From assembly GCF_051020975.1 (NCBI RefSeq), contig NC_135032.1, forward strand, positions 2,976,001-3,040,000: 64,000 nucleotides of DNA, read 5' to 3'. How positions within the stretch are numbered: position 1 is the stretch's first letter; every line of letters starts with the position of its first letter. The notes beneath the pieces are model-generated. The model was not told the origin of the DNA. It saw only the letters and a program-made list of their open reading frames with translations, and made no database searches. The position numbers were made by a program, and so were the translations under genes. The DNA comes from Osmia lignaria lignaria (lineage: Eukaryota > Arthropoda > Insecta > Hymenoptera > Megachilidae). Of the stretch, positions 35,849-49,048 are shown in pieces.

Positions 35849-38000
35849 ATGCAGATTTATCTCAAGGGAAGGGGCCTGACGGACATATTTCGAGATATTT
35901 CTTCTTCTTGTTGTTCTTCTTCTGCACAGCTAAGCTGGAAGTGGCATTTGCGGCTCGCACTAGTGCAGAGTTATCTCAAAGAACGGGGCCACGGTGTTTC
36001 TGTATCTCTATTATGTTGGTGCGGCTTCGGAACTTTTAAATATCTCGATGTTACTCGAAAACTACGCTTCTGATCAAAAAATATCGTAGAACATAAATTG
36101 TAGGAAACATAATTCTCTACAAAAAAGGTCTCTTAACGTTTTGCCATAGCTCGCTTCGTTTCCGAGATATTTGCAGATATATCTCAAGGGAAGGGGCCTG
36201 ACGGACATATTTCGAGATATTTCTTCTTCTTGTTGTTCTTCTTCTGCACAGCTAAGCTGGAAGTGGCATTTGCGGCTCGCACTAGTGCAGAGTTATCTCA
36301 AAGAACGGGGCCACGGTGTTTCTGTATCTCTATTATGTTGGTGCGGCTTCGGAACTTTTAAATATCTCGATGTATCTCGAAAACTACGCTTCTGATCAAA
36401 AAATATCGTAGAACATAAATTGTAGGAAACATAATTCTCTACAAAAAAGGTCTCTTAACATTTTGCCATAGCTCGCTTCGTTTCCGAGATATTTGCAGAT
36501 ATATCTCAAGGGAAGGGGCCTGACGGACATATTTCGAGATATTTCTTCTTCTTGTTGTTCTTCTTCTGCACAGCTAAGCTGGAAGTGGCATTTACAGCTC
36601 GCAATAGTGCAGAGTTTTCTCAAAGAAAGGGGCCACGGTGTTTCTGTATCCCTATTATGTTGGTGCGGCTTCGGAACTTTTAAATATCTCGATATATCTC
36701 GAAAACTACGCTTCTGATCAAAAAATATCATAGAACATAAATTGTAGGAAACATAATTCTCTATAAAAAACGTCTCTTAACATTTTGCCATAGCTCGCTC
36801 CGTTTCCGAGATATTTGCAGATTCAGCTCAAAGGAACTGGCCTGACGGACATATTTCGAGATATTTCTTCTTCTTGTTGTTCTTCCTCTGCACAGCTAAG
36901 CTGGAAGTGGCATTTGCAGCTCGCAATAGTGCAGAGTTATCTCAAAGAAAGGGGCCACTGTGTTTCTGTATCTCTATTATGTTGGTGCGGCTTCGGAACT
37001 TTTAAATATCTCGATGTATCTCGAAAACTACGCTTCTGATCAAAAAATATCATAGAACATAAATTGTAGGAAACATAATTCTCTACAAAAAAGCTCTCTT
37101 AACATTTTGCCATAGCTCGCTTCGTTTCCGAGATATTTGCAGATTTATCTCAAGGGAAGGGGCCTGACGGACATATTTCGAGATATTTCTTCTTCTTGTT
37201 GTTCTTCTTCTGCACAGCTAAGCTGGAAGTGGCATTTGCGGCTCGCACTAGTGCAGAGTTATCTCAAAGAAAGGGGCCACGGTGTTTCTGTATCCTTATT
37301 ATGTTGGTGCGGCTTCGGAACTTTTAAATATCTCGATATATCTCGAAAACTACGCTTCTGATCAAAAAATATCATAGAACATAAATTGTAGGAAACATAA
37401 TTCTCTATAAAAAACGTCTCTTAACATTTTGCCATAGCTCGCTTCGTTTCCGAGATATTTGCAGATTCAGCTCAAAGGAACTGGCCTGACGGACATATTT
37501 CGAGATATTTCTTCTTCTTGTTGTTCTTCCTCTGCACAGCTAAGCTGGAAGTGGCATTTGCAGCTCGCAATAGTGCAGAGTTATCTCAAAGAAAGGGGCC
37601 ACGGTGTTTCTGTATCTCTATTATGTTGGTGCGGCTTCGGAACTTTTAAATATCTTGATATATCTCGAGAACTACGCATCTGATCAAAAAATGTCATAGA
37701 ACATAAAAAGTAGGAAACTTAATTCTCTACAAAAAAGGTCTCTTAACATTTTGCCATAGCTCGCTTCGTTTCCGAGATATTTGCAGATTTATCTCAAGGG
37801 AAGGGGCCTGACGGACATATTTCGAGATATTTCTTCTTCTTGTTGTTCTTCTTCTGCACAGCTAAGCTGGAAGTGGCATTTGCGGCTCGCACTAGTGCAG
37901 AGTTATCTCAAAGAAAGGGGCCACGGTGTTTCTGTATCTCTATTATGTTGGTGCGGCTTCGGAACTTTTAAATATCTCGATGTATCTCGAAAACTACGCT
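35849..38000. repeat. Second island of the CTCGATGTATCTCG variant
   Basis: Monomers at 36171, 36815 and 37781 carry CTCGATGTATCTCG, and 35849 has CTCGATGTTACTCG. CCACTGTG recurs at 36815. The order T-type, GATGTATC, plain CACTAGTG, then TTTTGTCATAGC plus T-type at 37459-38425 repeats the order at 17533-18499. This links the two islands across about 19.9 kb. Confidence 0.75.
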
Positions 38001-38102
38001 TCTGATCAAAAAATATCATAGAACATAAATTGTAGGAAACATAATTCTCTACAAAAAAGGTCTCTTAACATTTTGCCATAGCTCGCTTCGTTTCCGAGAT
38101 AT

Positions 38103-40998
38103 TTGCAGATTTATCTCAAGGGAAGGGGCCTGACGGACATATTTCGAGATATTTCTTCTTCTTGTTGTTCTTCTTCTGCACAGCTAAGCTGGAAGTGGCA
38201 TTTGCGGCTCGCACTAGTGCAGAGTTATCTCAAAGAAAGGGGCCACGGTGTTTCTGTATCCCTATTATGTTGGTGCGGCTTCGGAACTTTTAAATATCTC
38301 GATATATCTCGAAAACTACGCTTCTGATCAAAAAATATCATAGAACATAAATTGTAGGAAACATAATTCTCTATAAAAAACGTCTCTTAACATTTTGTCA
38401 TAGCTCGCTTCGTTTCGGAGATATTTGCAGATTCAGCTCAAAGGAACTGGCCTGACGGACATATTTCGAGATATTTCTTCTTCTTGTTATTCTTCCTCTG
38501 CACAGCTAAGCTGGAAGTGGCATTTGCAGCTCGCAATAGTGCAGAGTTATCTCAAAGAAAGGGGCCACGGTGTTTCTGTATCTCTATTATGTTGGTGCGG
38601 CTTCGGAGCTTTTAAATATCTTGATATATCTCGAGAACTACGCATCTGATCAAAAAATATCATAGAACATAAAAAGTAGGAAACTTAATTCTCTACAAAA
38701 AGGTGTCTTAACATTTTGCCATAGCTCGCTTCGTTTCCGAGATATTTGCAGATTTATCTCAAGGGAAGGGGACTGACGGACATATTTCGAGATATTTCTT
38801 CTTCTTGTTGTTCTTCTTCTGCACAGCTAAGCTGGAAGTGGCATTTGCGGCTCGCACTAGTGCAGAGTTATCTCAAAGAAAGGGGCCACGGTGTTTCTGT
38901 ATCCCTATTATGTTGGTGCGGCTTCGGAACTTTTAAATATCTCGATATATCTCGAAAACTACGCTTCTGATCAAAAAATATCATAGAACATAAATTGTAG
39001 GAAACATAATTCTCTAGAAAAAACGTCTCTTAACATTTTGTCATAGCTCGCTTCGTTTCCGAGATATTTGCAGATTCAGCTCAAAGGAACTGGCCTGACG
39101 GACATATTTCGAGATATTTCTTCTTCTTGTTATTCTTCCTCTGCACAGCTAAGCTGGAAGTGGCATTTGCAGCACGCAATAGTGCAGAGTTATCTCAAAG
39201 AAAGGGGCCACGGTGTTTCTGTATCTCTATTATGTTGGTGCGGCTTCGGAGCTTTTAAATATCTTGATATATCTCGAGAACTACGCATCTGATCAAAAAA
39301 TATCATAGAACATAAAAAGTAGGAAACTTAATTCTCTACAAAAAGGTGTCTTAACATTTTGCCATAGCTCGCTTCGTTTCCGAGATATTTGCAGATTTAT
39401 CTCAAGGGAAGGGGACTGACGGACATATTTCGAGATATTTCTTCTTCTTGTTGTTCTTCTTCTGCACAGCTAAGCTGGAAGTGGCATTTGCGGCTCGCAC
39501 TAGTGCAGAGTTATCTCAAAGAAAGGGGCCACGGTGTTTCTGTATCCCTATTATGTTGGTGCGGCTTCGGAACTTTTAAATATCTCGATATATCTCGAAA
39601 ACTACGCTTCTGATCAAAAAATATCACAGAACATAAATTGTAGGAAACATAATTCTCTATAAAAAACGTCTCTTAACATTTTGCCATAGCTCGCTTCGTT
39701 TCCGAGATATTTGCAGATTCAGCTCAAAGGAACTGGCCTGACGGACATATTTCGAGATATTTCTTCTTCTTGTTGTTCTTCCTCTGCACAGCTAAGCTGG
39801 AAGTGGCATTTGCAGCTGGCAATAGTGCAGAGTTATCTCAAAGAAAGGGGCCACGGTGTTTCTGTATCTCTATTATGTTGGTGCGGCTTCGGAACTTTTA
39901 AATATCTTGATATATCTCGAGAACTACGCATCTGATCAAAAAATATCATAGAACATAAAAAGTAGGAAACTTAATTCTCTACAAAAAAGGTCTCTTAACA
40001 TTTTGCCATAGCTCGCTTCGTTTCCGAGATATTTGCAGATTTATCTCAAGGGAAGGGGCCTGACGGACATATTTCGAGATATTTCTTCTTCTTGTTGTTC
40101 TTCTTCTGCACAGCTAAGCTGGAAGTGGCATTTGCGGCTCGCACTAGTGCAGAGTTATCTCAAAGAAAGGGGCCACGGTGTTTCTGTATCCCTATTATGT
40201 TGGTGCGGCTTCGGAACTTTTAAATATCTCGATATATCTCGAAAACTACGCTTCTGATCAAAAAATATCATAGAACATAAATTGTAGGAAACATAATTCT
40301 CTATAAAAAACGTCTCTTAACATTTTGCCATAGCTCGCTTCGTTTCCGAGATATTTGCAGATTCAGCTCAAAGGAACTGGCCTGACGGACATATTTCGAG
40401 ATATTTCTTCTTCTTGTTGTTCTTCCTCTGCACAGCTAAGCTGGAAGTGGCATTTGCAGCTGGCAATAGTGCAGAGTTATCTCAAAGAAAGGGGCCACGG
40501 TGTTTCTGTATCTCTATTATGTTGGTGCGGCTTCGGAACTTTTAAATATCTTGATATATCTCGAGAACTACGCATCTGATCAAAAAATATCATAGAACAT
40601 AAAAAGTAGGAAACTTAATTCTCTACAAAAAAGGTCTCTTAACATTTTGCCATAGCTCGCTTCGTTTCCGAGATATTTGCAGATTTATCTCAAGGGAAGG
40701 GGCCTGACGGACATATTTCGAGATATTTCTTCTTCTTGTTGTTCTTCTTCTGCACAGCTAAGCTGGAAGTGGCATTTGCGGCTCGCACTAGTGCAGAGTT
40801 ATCTCAAAGAAAGGGGCCACGGTGTTTCTGTATCCCTATTATGTTGGTGCGGCTTCGGAACTTTTAAATATCTCGATATATCTCGAAAACTACGCTTCTG
40901 ATCAAAAAATATCATAGAACATGAAAAGTAGGAAACTTAATTCTCTACAAAAAAGGTCTCTTAACATTTTGCCATAGCTCTCTTCGTTTCCGAGATAT
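38103..40998. repeat. T-type/CACTAGTG dimer higher-order repeat (643-644 bp)
   Basis: After a CACTAGTG monomer at 38103, four successive dimers follow. 38425+38746 and 39068+39389 share TTGTTATTCTTCC, CGGAGCTTTT, a 1-bp deletion with CAAAAAGGTGTC, and GGGGACTGACGG. 39711+40033 and 40355+40677 share CAGCTGGCAATAG and lack the deletion. Within each pair the dimers are close to identical, so each pair is a recent duplication of a two-monomer unit. Confidence 0.87.
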
Positions 40999-41964
40999 TT
41001 GCAGATTTATCTCAAGGGAAGGGGCCTGACGGACATATTTCGAGATACTTCTTCTTCTTGTTGTTCTTCTTCTGCACAGCTAAGCTGGAAGTGGCATTTC
41101 CAGCTCGCAATAGTGCAGAGTTATCTCAAAGAAAGGGGCCACGGTGTTTCTGTATCTCTATTATGTTGGTGCGGCTTCGGAACTTTTAAATATCTTGATA
41201 TATCTCGAGAACAACGCGTCTGATCAAAAAATATCATAGAACATAAAAAGTAGGAAACTTAATTCTCTACAAAAACGGTCTCTTAACATTTTGCCATAGC
41301 TCGCTTCGTTTCCGAGATATTTGCAGATTTATCTCAAGGGAAGGGGCCTGACGGACATATTTCGAGATATTTCTTCTTCTTGTTGTTCTTCTTCTGCACA
41401 GCTAAGCTGGAAGTGGCATTTGCGGCTCGCACTAGTGCACAGTTATCTCAAAGAAAGGGGCCACGGTGTTTCTGTATCTTTATTATGTTGGTGCGGCTTC
41501 GGAACTTTTAAATATCTCGATATATCTCGAAAACTACGCTTCTGATCAAAAAATCTCATAGAACATAAATTGTAGGAAACATAATTCTCTACAAAAAACG
41601 TCTCTTAACATTTTGCCATAGCTCGCTTCGTTTCCGAGATATTTGCAGATTCAGCTCAAAGGAACTGGCCTGACGGACATATTTCGAGATATTTCTTCTT
41701 CTTGTTGTTCTTCCTCTGCACAGCTAAGCTGGAAGTGGCATTTGCAGCTCGCAATAGTGCAGAGTTATCTCAAAGAAAGGGGCCACGGTGTTTCTGTATC
41801 TCTATTATGTTGGTGCGGCTTCGGAACTTTTAAATATCTTGATATATCTCGAGAACTACGCATCTGATCAAAAAATATCATAGAACATAAAAGGTAGGAA
41901 ACTTAATTCTCTACAAAAAAGGTCTCTTAACATTTTGCCATAGCTCGCTTCGTTTCCGAGATAT

Positions 41965-44900
41965 TTGCATATTTATCTCAAGGGAAGGGGCCTGACGGAC
42001 ATATTTCGAGATATTTCTTCTTCTTGTTGTTCTTCTTCTGCACAGCTAAGCTCGAAGTGGCATTTGCAGCTCGCAATAGTGCAGAGTTATCTCAAAGAAA
42101 GAGGCCACGGTGTTTCTGTACCTCTATTATGTTGGTGCAGCTTCGGAACTTTTAAATATCTTGATATATCTCGAGAACTACGCATCTGATCAAAAAATAT
42201 CATCGAACATAAAAAGTAGGAAACTTAATTCTCTACAAAAAAGGTCTCTTAACATTTTGCCATAGCTCGCTTCGTTTCCGAGATATTTGCAGATTCAGCT
42301 CAAAGGAACTGGCCTGACGGACATATTTCGAGATATTTCTTCTTCTTGTTGTTCTTCCTCTGCACAGCTAAGCTGGAAGTGGCATTTGCAGCTCGCAATA
42401 TTGCAGAGTTATCTCACAGAAAGGGGCCACGGTGTTTCTGTATCTCTATTATGTTGGTGCGGCTTCGGAACTTTTAAATATCTTGATATATCTCGAGAAC
42501 TAAGCATCTGATCAAAAAATATCATAGAACATAAAAAGTAGGAAACTTAATTCTCTACAAAAAAGGTATCTTAACATTTTGCCATAGCTTGCTTCGTTTC
42601 CGAGATATTTGCATATCTATCTCAAGGGAAGGGGCCTGACGGACATATTTCGAGATATTTCTTCTTCTTGTTGTTCTTCTTCTGCACAGCTAAGCTGGAA
42701 GTGGCATTTGCGGCTCGCACTAGTGCAGAGTTATCTCAAAGAAAGGGGCCACGGTGTTTCTGTATCTCTATTATGTTGGTGCGGCTTCGGAACTTTTAAA
42801 TATCTCGATATATCTCGAAAACTACGCTTCTGATCAAAAAATATCATAGAACATAAATTGTAGGAAACATAATTCTCTACAAAAAAGGTCTCTTAACATT
42901 TTGCCATATCTCGCTTCGTTTCCGAGATATTTGCAGATATATCTCAAGGGAAGGGGCCTGACGGACATATTTCGAGATATTTCTTCTTCTTGTTGTTCTT
43001 CTTCTGCACAGCTAAGCTGGAAGTGGCATTTGCGGCTCGCACTAGTGCAGAGTTATCTCAAAGAAAGGGGCCACGGTGTTTCTGTATCTCTATTATGTTG
43101 GTGCGGCTTCGGAACTTTTAAATATCTCGATATATCTCGAAAACTACGCTTCTGATCAAAAAATATCATAGAACATAAAAAGTAGGAAACTTAATTCTCT
43201 ACAAAAAAGGTCTCTTAACATTTTGCCATAGCTCGCTTCGTTTCCGAGATATTTGCAGATTCATCTCAAGGGAAGGGGTCTGACGGAAATATTTCGAGAT
43301 ATTTCTTCTTCTTGTTGTTCTTCTTCTGCACAGCTAAGCTCGAAGTGGCATTTGCAGCTCGCAATAGTGCAGAGTTATCTCAAAGAAAGAGGCCACGGTG
43401 TTTCTGTACCTCTATTATCTTGGTGCACCTTCGGAACTTTTAAATATCTTGATATATCTCGAGAACTACGCATCTGATCAAAAAATATCATCGAACATAA
43501 AAAGTAGGAAACTTAATTCTCTACAAAAAAGGTCTCTTAACATTTTGCCATAGCTCGCTTCGTTTCCGAGATATTTGCAGATTCAGCTCAAAGGAACTGG
43601 CCTGACGGACATATTTCGAGATATTTCTTCTTCTTGTTGTTCTTCCTCTGCACAGCTAAGCTGGAAGTGGCATTTGCAGCTCGCAATATTGCAGAGTTAT
43701 CTCACAGAAAGGGGCCACGGTGTTTCTGTATCTCTATTATGTTGGTGCGGCTTCGGAACTTTTAAATATCTTGATATATCTCGAGAACTAAGCATCTGAT
43801 CAAAAAATATCATAGAACATAAAAAGTAGGAAACTTAATTCTCTACAAAAAAGGTCTCTTAACATTTTGCCATAGCTCGCTTCGTTTCCGAGATATTTGC
43901 ATATTTATCTCAAGGGAAGGGGCCTGACGGACATATTTCGAGATATTTCTTCTTCTTCTTGTTCTTCTTCTGCACAGCTAAGCTGGAAGTGGCATTTGCG
44001 GCTCGCACTAGTGCAGAGTTATCTCAAAGAAAGGGGCCACGGTGTTTCTGTATCTCTATTATGTTGGTGCGGCTTCGGAACTTTTAAATATCTCGATATA
44101 TCTCGAAAACTACGCTTCTGATCAAAAAATATCATAGAACATAAAAAGTAGGAAACTTAATTCTCTACAACAACGGTCTCTTAACATTTTGCCATAGCTC
44201 ACTTCGTTTCCGAGATATTTGCATATTTATCTCAAGGGAAGGGACCTGACGGACATATTTCGAGATATTTCTTCTTCTTGTTGTTCTTCTTCTGCACAGC
44301 TAAGCTCGAAGTGGCATTTGCAGCTCGCAATAGTGCAGAGTTATCTGAAAGAAAGAGGCCACGGTGTTTCTGTACCTCTATTATGTTGGTGCAGCTTCGG
44401 AACTTTTAAATATCTTGATATATCTCGAGAACTACGCATCTGATCAAAAAATATCATCGAACATAAAAAGTAGGAAACTTAATTCTCTACAAAAAAGGTC
44501 TCTTAACATTTTGCCATAGCTCGCTTCGTTTCCGAGATATTTGCAGATTCAGCTCAAAGGAACTGGCCTGACGGACATATTTCGAGATATTTCTTCTTCT
44601 TGTTGTTCTTCCTCTGCACAGCTAAGCTGGAAGTGGCATTTGCACCTCGCAATATTGCAGAGTTATCTCACAGAAAGGGGCCACGGTGTTTCTGTATCTC
44701 TATTATGTTGGTGCGGCTTCGGAACTTTTAAATATCTTGATATATCTCGAGAACTAAGCATCTGATCAAAAAATATCATAGAACATAAAAAGTAGGAAAC
44801 TTAATTCTCTACAAAAAAGGTCTCTTAACATTTTGCCATAGCTCGCTTCGTTTCCGAGATATTTGCATATTTATCTCAAGGGAAGGGGCCTGACGGACAT

Positions 44901-47900
44901 ATTTCGAGATATTTCTTCTTCTTGTTGTTCTTCTTCTGCACAGCTAAGCTGGAAGTGGCATTTGCGGCTCGCACTAGTGCAGAGTTATCTCAAAGAAAGG
45001 GGCCACGGTGTTTCTGTATCTCTATTATGTTGGTGCGGCTTCGGAACTTTTAAATATCTCGATATATCTCGAAAACTACGCATCTGATCAAAAAATATCA
45101 TAGAACATAAAAGGTAGGAAACTTAATTCTCTACAAAAAAGGTCTCTTAACATTTTGCCATAGCTCGCTTCGTTTCCGAGATATTTGCATATTTATCTCA
45201 AGGGAAGGGGCCTGACGGACATATTTCGAGATATTTCTTCTTCTTGTTGTTCTTCTTCTGCACAGCTAAGCTGGAAGTGGCATTTGCAGCTCGCAATATT
45301 GCAGAGTTATCTCACAGAAAGGGGCCACGGTGTTTCTGTATCTCTATTATGTTGGTGCGGCTTCGGAACTTTTAAATATCTTGATATATCTCGAGAACTA
45401 AGCATCTGATCAAAAAATATCATCGAACATAAAAAGTAGGAAACTTAATTCTCTACAAAAAAGGTCTCTTAACATTTTGCCATAGCTCGCTTCGTTTCCG
45501 AGATATTTGCAGATTCAGCTCAAAGGAACTGGCCTGACGGACATATTTCGAGATATTTCTTCTTCTTGTTGTTCTTCCTCTGCACAGCTAAGCTGGAAGT
45601 GGCATTTGCAGCTCGCAATATTGCAGAGTTATCTCACAGAAAGGGGCCACGGTGTTTCTGTATCTCTATTATGTTGGTGCGGCTTCGGAACTTTTAAATA
45701 TCTTGATATATCTCGAGAACTAAGCATCTGATCAAAAAATATCATAGAACATAAAAAGTAGGAAACTTAATTCTCTTCAAAAAAGGTCTCTTAACATTTT
45801 GCCATAGCTCGCTTCGTTTCCGAGATATTTGCATATCTATCTCAAGGGAAGGGGCCTGACGGACATATTTCGAGATATTTCTTCTTCTTGTTGTTCTTCT
45901 TCTGCACAGCTAAGCTGGAAGAGGCATTTCCGGCTCGCACTAGTGCAGAGTTATCTCAAAGAAAGGGGCCACGGTGTTTCTGTATCTCTATTATGTTGGT
46001 GCGGCTTCGGAACTTTTAAATATCTCGATATATCTCGAAAACTACGCTTCTGATCAAAAAATATCATAGAACATAAATTGTAGGAAACATAATTCTCTAC
46101 AAAAAAGGTCTCTTAACATTTTGCTATATCTCGCTTCGTTTCCGAGATATTTGCAGATATATCTCAAGGGAAGGGGCCTGACGGACATATTTCGAGATAT
46201 TTCTTCTTCTTGTTGTTCTTCTTCTGCACAGCTAAGCTGGAAGTGGCATTTACAGCTCGCAATAGTGCAGAGTTATCTCAAAGAAAGGGGCCACGGTGTT
46301 TCTGTATCTCTATTATGTTGGTGCGGCTTCGGAACTTTTAAATATCTTGATATATCTCGAGAAATACGCATCTGATCAAAAAATATCATAGAACATAAAA
46401 GGTAGGAAACTTAATTCTCTACAAAAAAGGTCTCTTAACATTTTGCCATAGCTCGCTTCGTTTCCGAGATATTTGCAGATTCATCTCAAGGGAAGGGGTC
46501 TGACGGACATATTTCGAGATATTTCTTCTTCTTGTTGTTCTTCTTCTGCACAGCTAAGCTCGAAGTGGCATTTGCAGCTCGCAATAGTGCAGAGTTATCT
46601 CAAAGAAAGAGGCCACGGTGTTTCTGTACCTCTATTATGTTGGTGCAGCTTCGGAACTTTTAAATATCTTGATATATCTCGAGAACTACGCATCTGATCA
46701 AAAAATATCATCGAACATAAAAAGTAGGAAACTTAATTCTCTACAAAAAAGGTCTCTTAACATTTTGCCATAGCTCGCTTCGTTTCCGAGATATTTGCAG
46801 ATTCAGCTCAAAGGAACTGGCCTGACGGACATATTTCGAGATATTTCTTCTTCTTGTTGTTCTTCCTCTGCACAGCTAAGCTGGAAGTGGCATTTGCAGC
46901 TCGCAATATTGCAGAGTTATCTCACAGAAAGGGGCCACGGTGTTTCTGTATCTCTATTATGTTGGTGCGGCTTCGGAACTTTTAAATATCTTGATATATC
47001 TCGAGAACTAAGCGTCTGATCAAAAAATATCATAGAACATAAAAAGTAGGAAACTTAATTCTCTACAAAAAAGGTCTCTTAACATTTTGCCATAGCTCGC
47101 TTCGTTTCCGAGATATTTGCATATTTATCTCAAGGGAAGGGGCCTGACGGACATATTTCGAGATATTTCTTCTTCTTGTTGTTCTTCTTCTGCACAGCTA
47201 AGCTGGAAGTGGCATTTGCGACTCGCACTAGTGCAGAGTTATCTCAAAGAAAGGGGCCACGGTGTTTCTGTATCTCTATTATGTTGGTGCGGCTTCGGAA
47301 CTTTTAAATATCTCGATATATCTCGAAAACTACGCTTCTGATCAAAAAATATCATAGAACATAAAAAGTAGGAAACTTAATTCTCTACAACAACGGTCTC
47401 TTAACATTTTGCCATAGCTCACTTCGTTTCCGAGATATTTGCATATTTATCTCAAGGGAAGGGGCCTGACGGACATATTTCGAGATATTTCTTCTTCTTG
47501 TTGTTCTTCTTCTGCACAGCTAAGCTCGAAGTGGCATTTGCAGCTCGCAATAGTGCAGAGTTATCTCAAAGAAAGAGGCCACGGTGTTTCTGTACCTCTA
47601 TTATGTTGGTGCAGCTTCGGAACTTTTAAATATCTTGATATATCTCGAGAACTACGCATCTGATCAAAAAATATCATCGAACTTAAAAAGTAGGAAACTT
47701 AATTCTCTACAAAAAAGGTCTCTTAACATTTTGCCATAGCTCGCTTCGTTTCCGAGATATTTGCAGATTTATCTCAAGGGAAGTGGCCTGACGGACATAT
47801 TTCGAGATATTTCTTCTTCTTGTTGTTCTTCTTCTGCACAGCTAAGCTGGAAGTGGCATTTGCGGCTCGCACTAGTGCAGAGTTATCTCAAAGAAAGGGG

Positions 47901-49048
47901 CCACGGTGTTTCTGTATCTCTATTATGTTGGTGCGGCTTCGGAACTTTTAAATATCTTGATATATCTCGAGAACTACGCATCTGATCAAAAAATATCATA
48001 GAACATAAAAAGTAGGAAACTTAATTCTCTACAAAAAAGGTCTCTTAACATTTTGCCATAGCTCGCTTCGTTTCCGAGATATTTGCATATTTATGTCAAG
48101 GGAAGGGGCCTGACGGACATATTTCGAGATATTTCTTCTTCTTGTTGTTCTTCTTCTGCACAGCTAAGCTGGAAGTGGCATTTGCGGCTCGCACTAGTGC
48201 AGAGTTATCTCAAAGAAAGGGGCCACGTTGTTTCTGTATCTCTATTATGTTGGTGCGGCTTCGGAACTTTTAAATATCTCGATATATCTCGAAAACTACG
48301 CTTCTGATCAAAAAATATCATAGAACATAAAAAGTAGGAAACTTAATTCTCTACAAAAAAGGTCTCTTAACATTTTGCCATAGCTCGCTTCGTTTCCGAG
48401 ATATTTGCAGATTTATCTCAAGGGAAGGGGCCTAACGGACATATTTCGAGATATTTCTTCTTCTTGTTGTTCTTCTTCTGCACAGCTAAGCTGGAAGTGG
48501 CATTTACAGCTCGCAATAGTGCAGAGTTATCTCAAAGAAAGGGGCCACGGTGTTTCTGTATCTCTATTATGTTGGTGCGGCTTCGGAACTTTTAAATATC
48601 TTGATATATCTCGAGAACTACGCATCTGATCAAAAAATATCATAGAACATAAAAGGTAGGAAACTTAATTCTCTACAAAAAAGGTCTCTTAACATTTTGC
48701 CATAGCTCGCTTCGTTTCCGAGATATTTGCATATTTATCTCAAGGGAAGGGGCCTGACGGACATATTTCGAGATATTTCTTCTTCTTGTTGTTCTTCTTC
48801 TGCACAGCTAAGCTGGAAGTGGCATTTGCGGCTCGCACTAGTGCAGAGTTATCTCAAAGAAAGGGGCCACGGTGTTTCTGTATCTCTATTATGTTGGTGC
48901 GGCTTCGGAACTTTTAAATATCTCGATATATCTCGAAAACTACGCTTCTGATCAAAAAATATCATAGAACATAAAAAGTAGGAAACTTAATTCTCTACAA
49001 AAAACGTCTCTTAACATTTTGCCATAGCTCGCTTCGTTTCCGAGATAT
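41965..49048. repeat. Trimer-based higher-order repeat with optional extra monomers
   Basis: The core order is (a) AAGCTCGAAGTGG plus TGTACCTC, (b) T-type with AATATTGCAG, CTCACAGAAAGG and GAACTAAGC, (c) GCATATTTATC with GCGGCTCGCACTAGTG. It occurs at 41965, 43253, 44219 and 46473, with a further (a) monomer at 47439. In some turns a fourth monomer with CCATATCTCGC or CTATATCTCGC follows (42931, 46151). Distances between (a) monomers are 1288, 966, 2254, 966 and 1610 bp, all multiples of 322. The monomer at 45185 is a chimera of a GCATATTTATC start and an AATATTGCAG end. Confidence 0.8.

Larger units (their letters stand above)
35849..41964. repeat. Satellite zone III: alternating T-type and CACTAGTG monomers
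   Basis: Nineteen monomers. T-type units start at 36815, 37459, 38425, 39068, 39711, 40355 and 41643, mostly alternating with GCGGCTCGCACTAGTG units, so the operative repeat over much of the zone is a dimer. The linker CTCTATAAAAAACG before T-type monomers is as in zone I. Variants such as CTCGATGTATCTCG and TTTTGTCATAGC are shared with zone I at about 14.6-18.8 kb but are absent from zone II, so zone III is closer to zone I than to its immediate neighbour. Confidence 0.8.
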
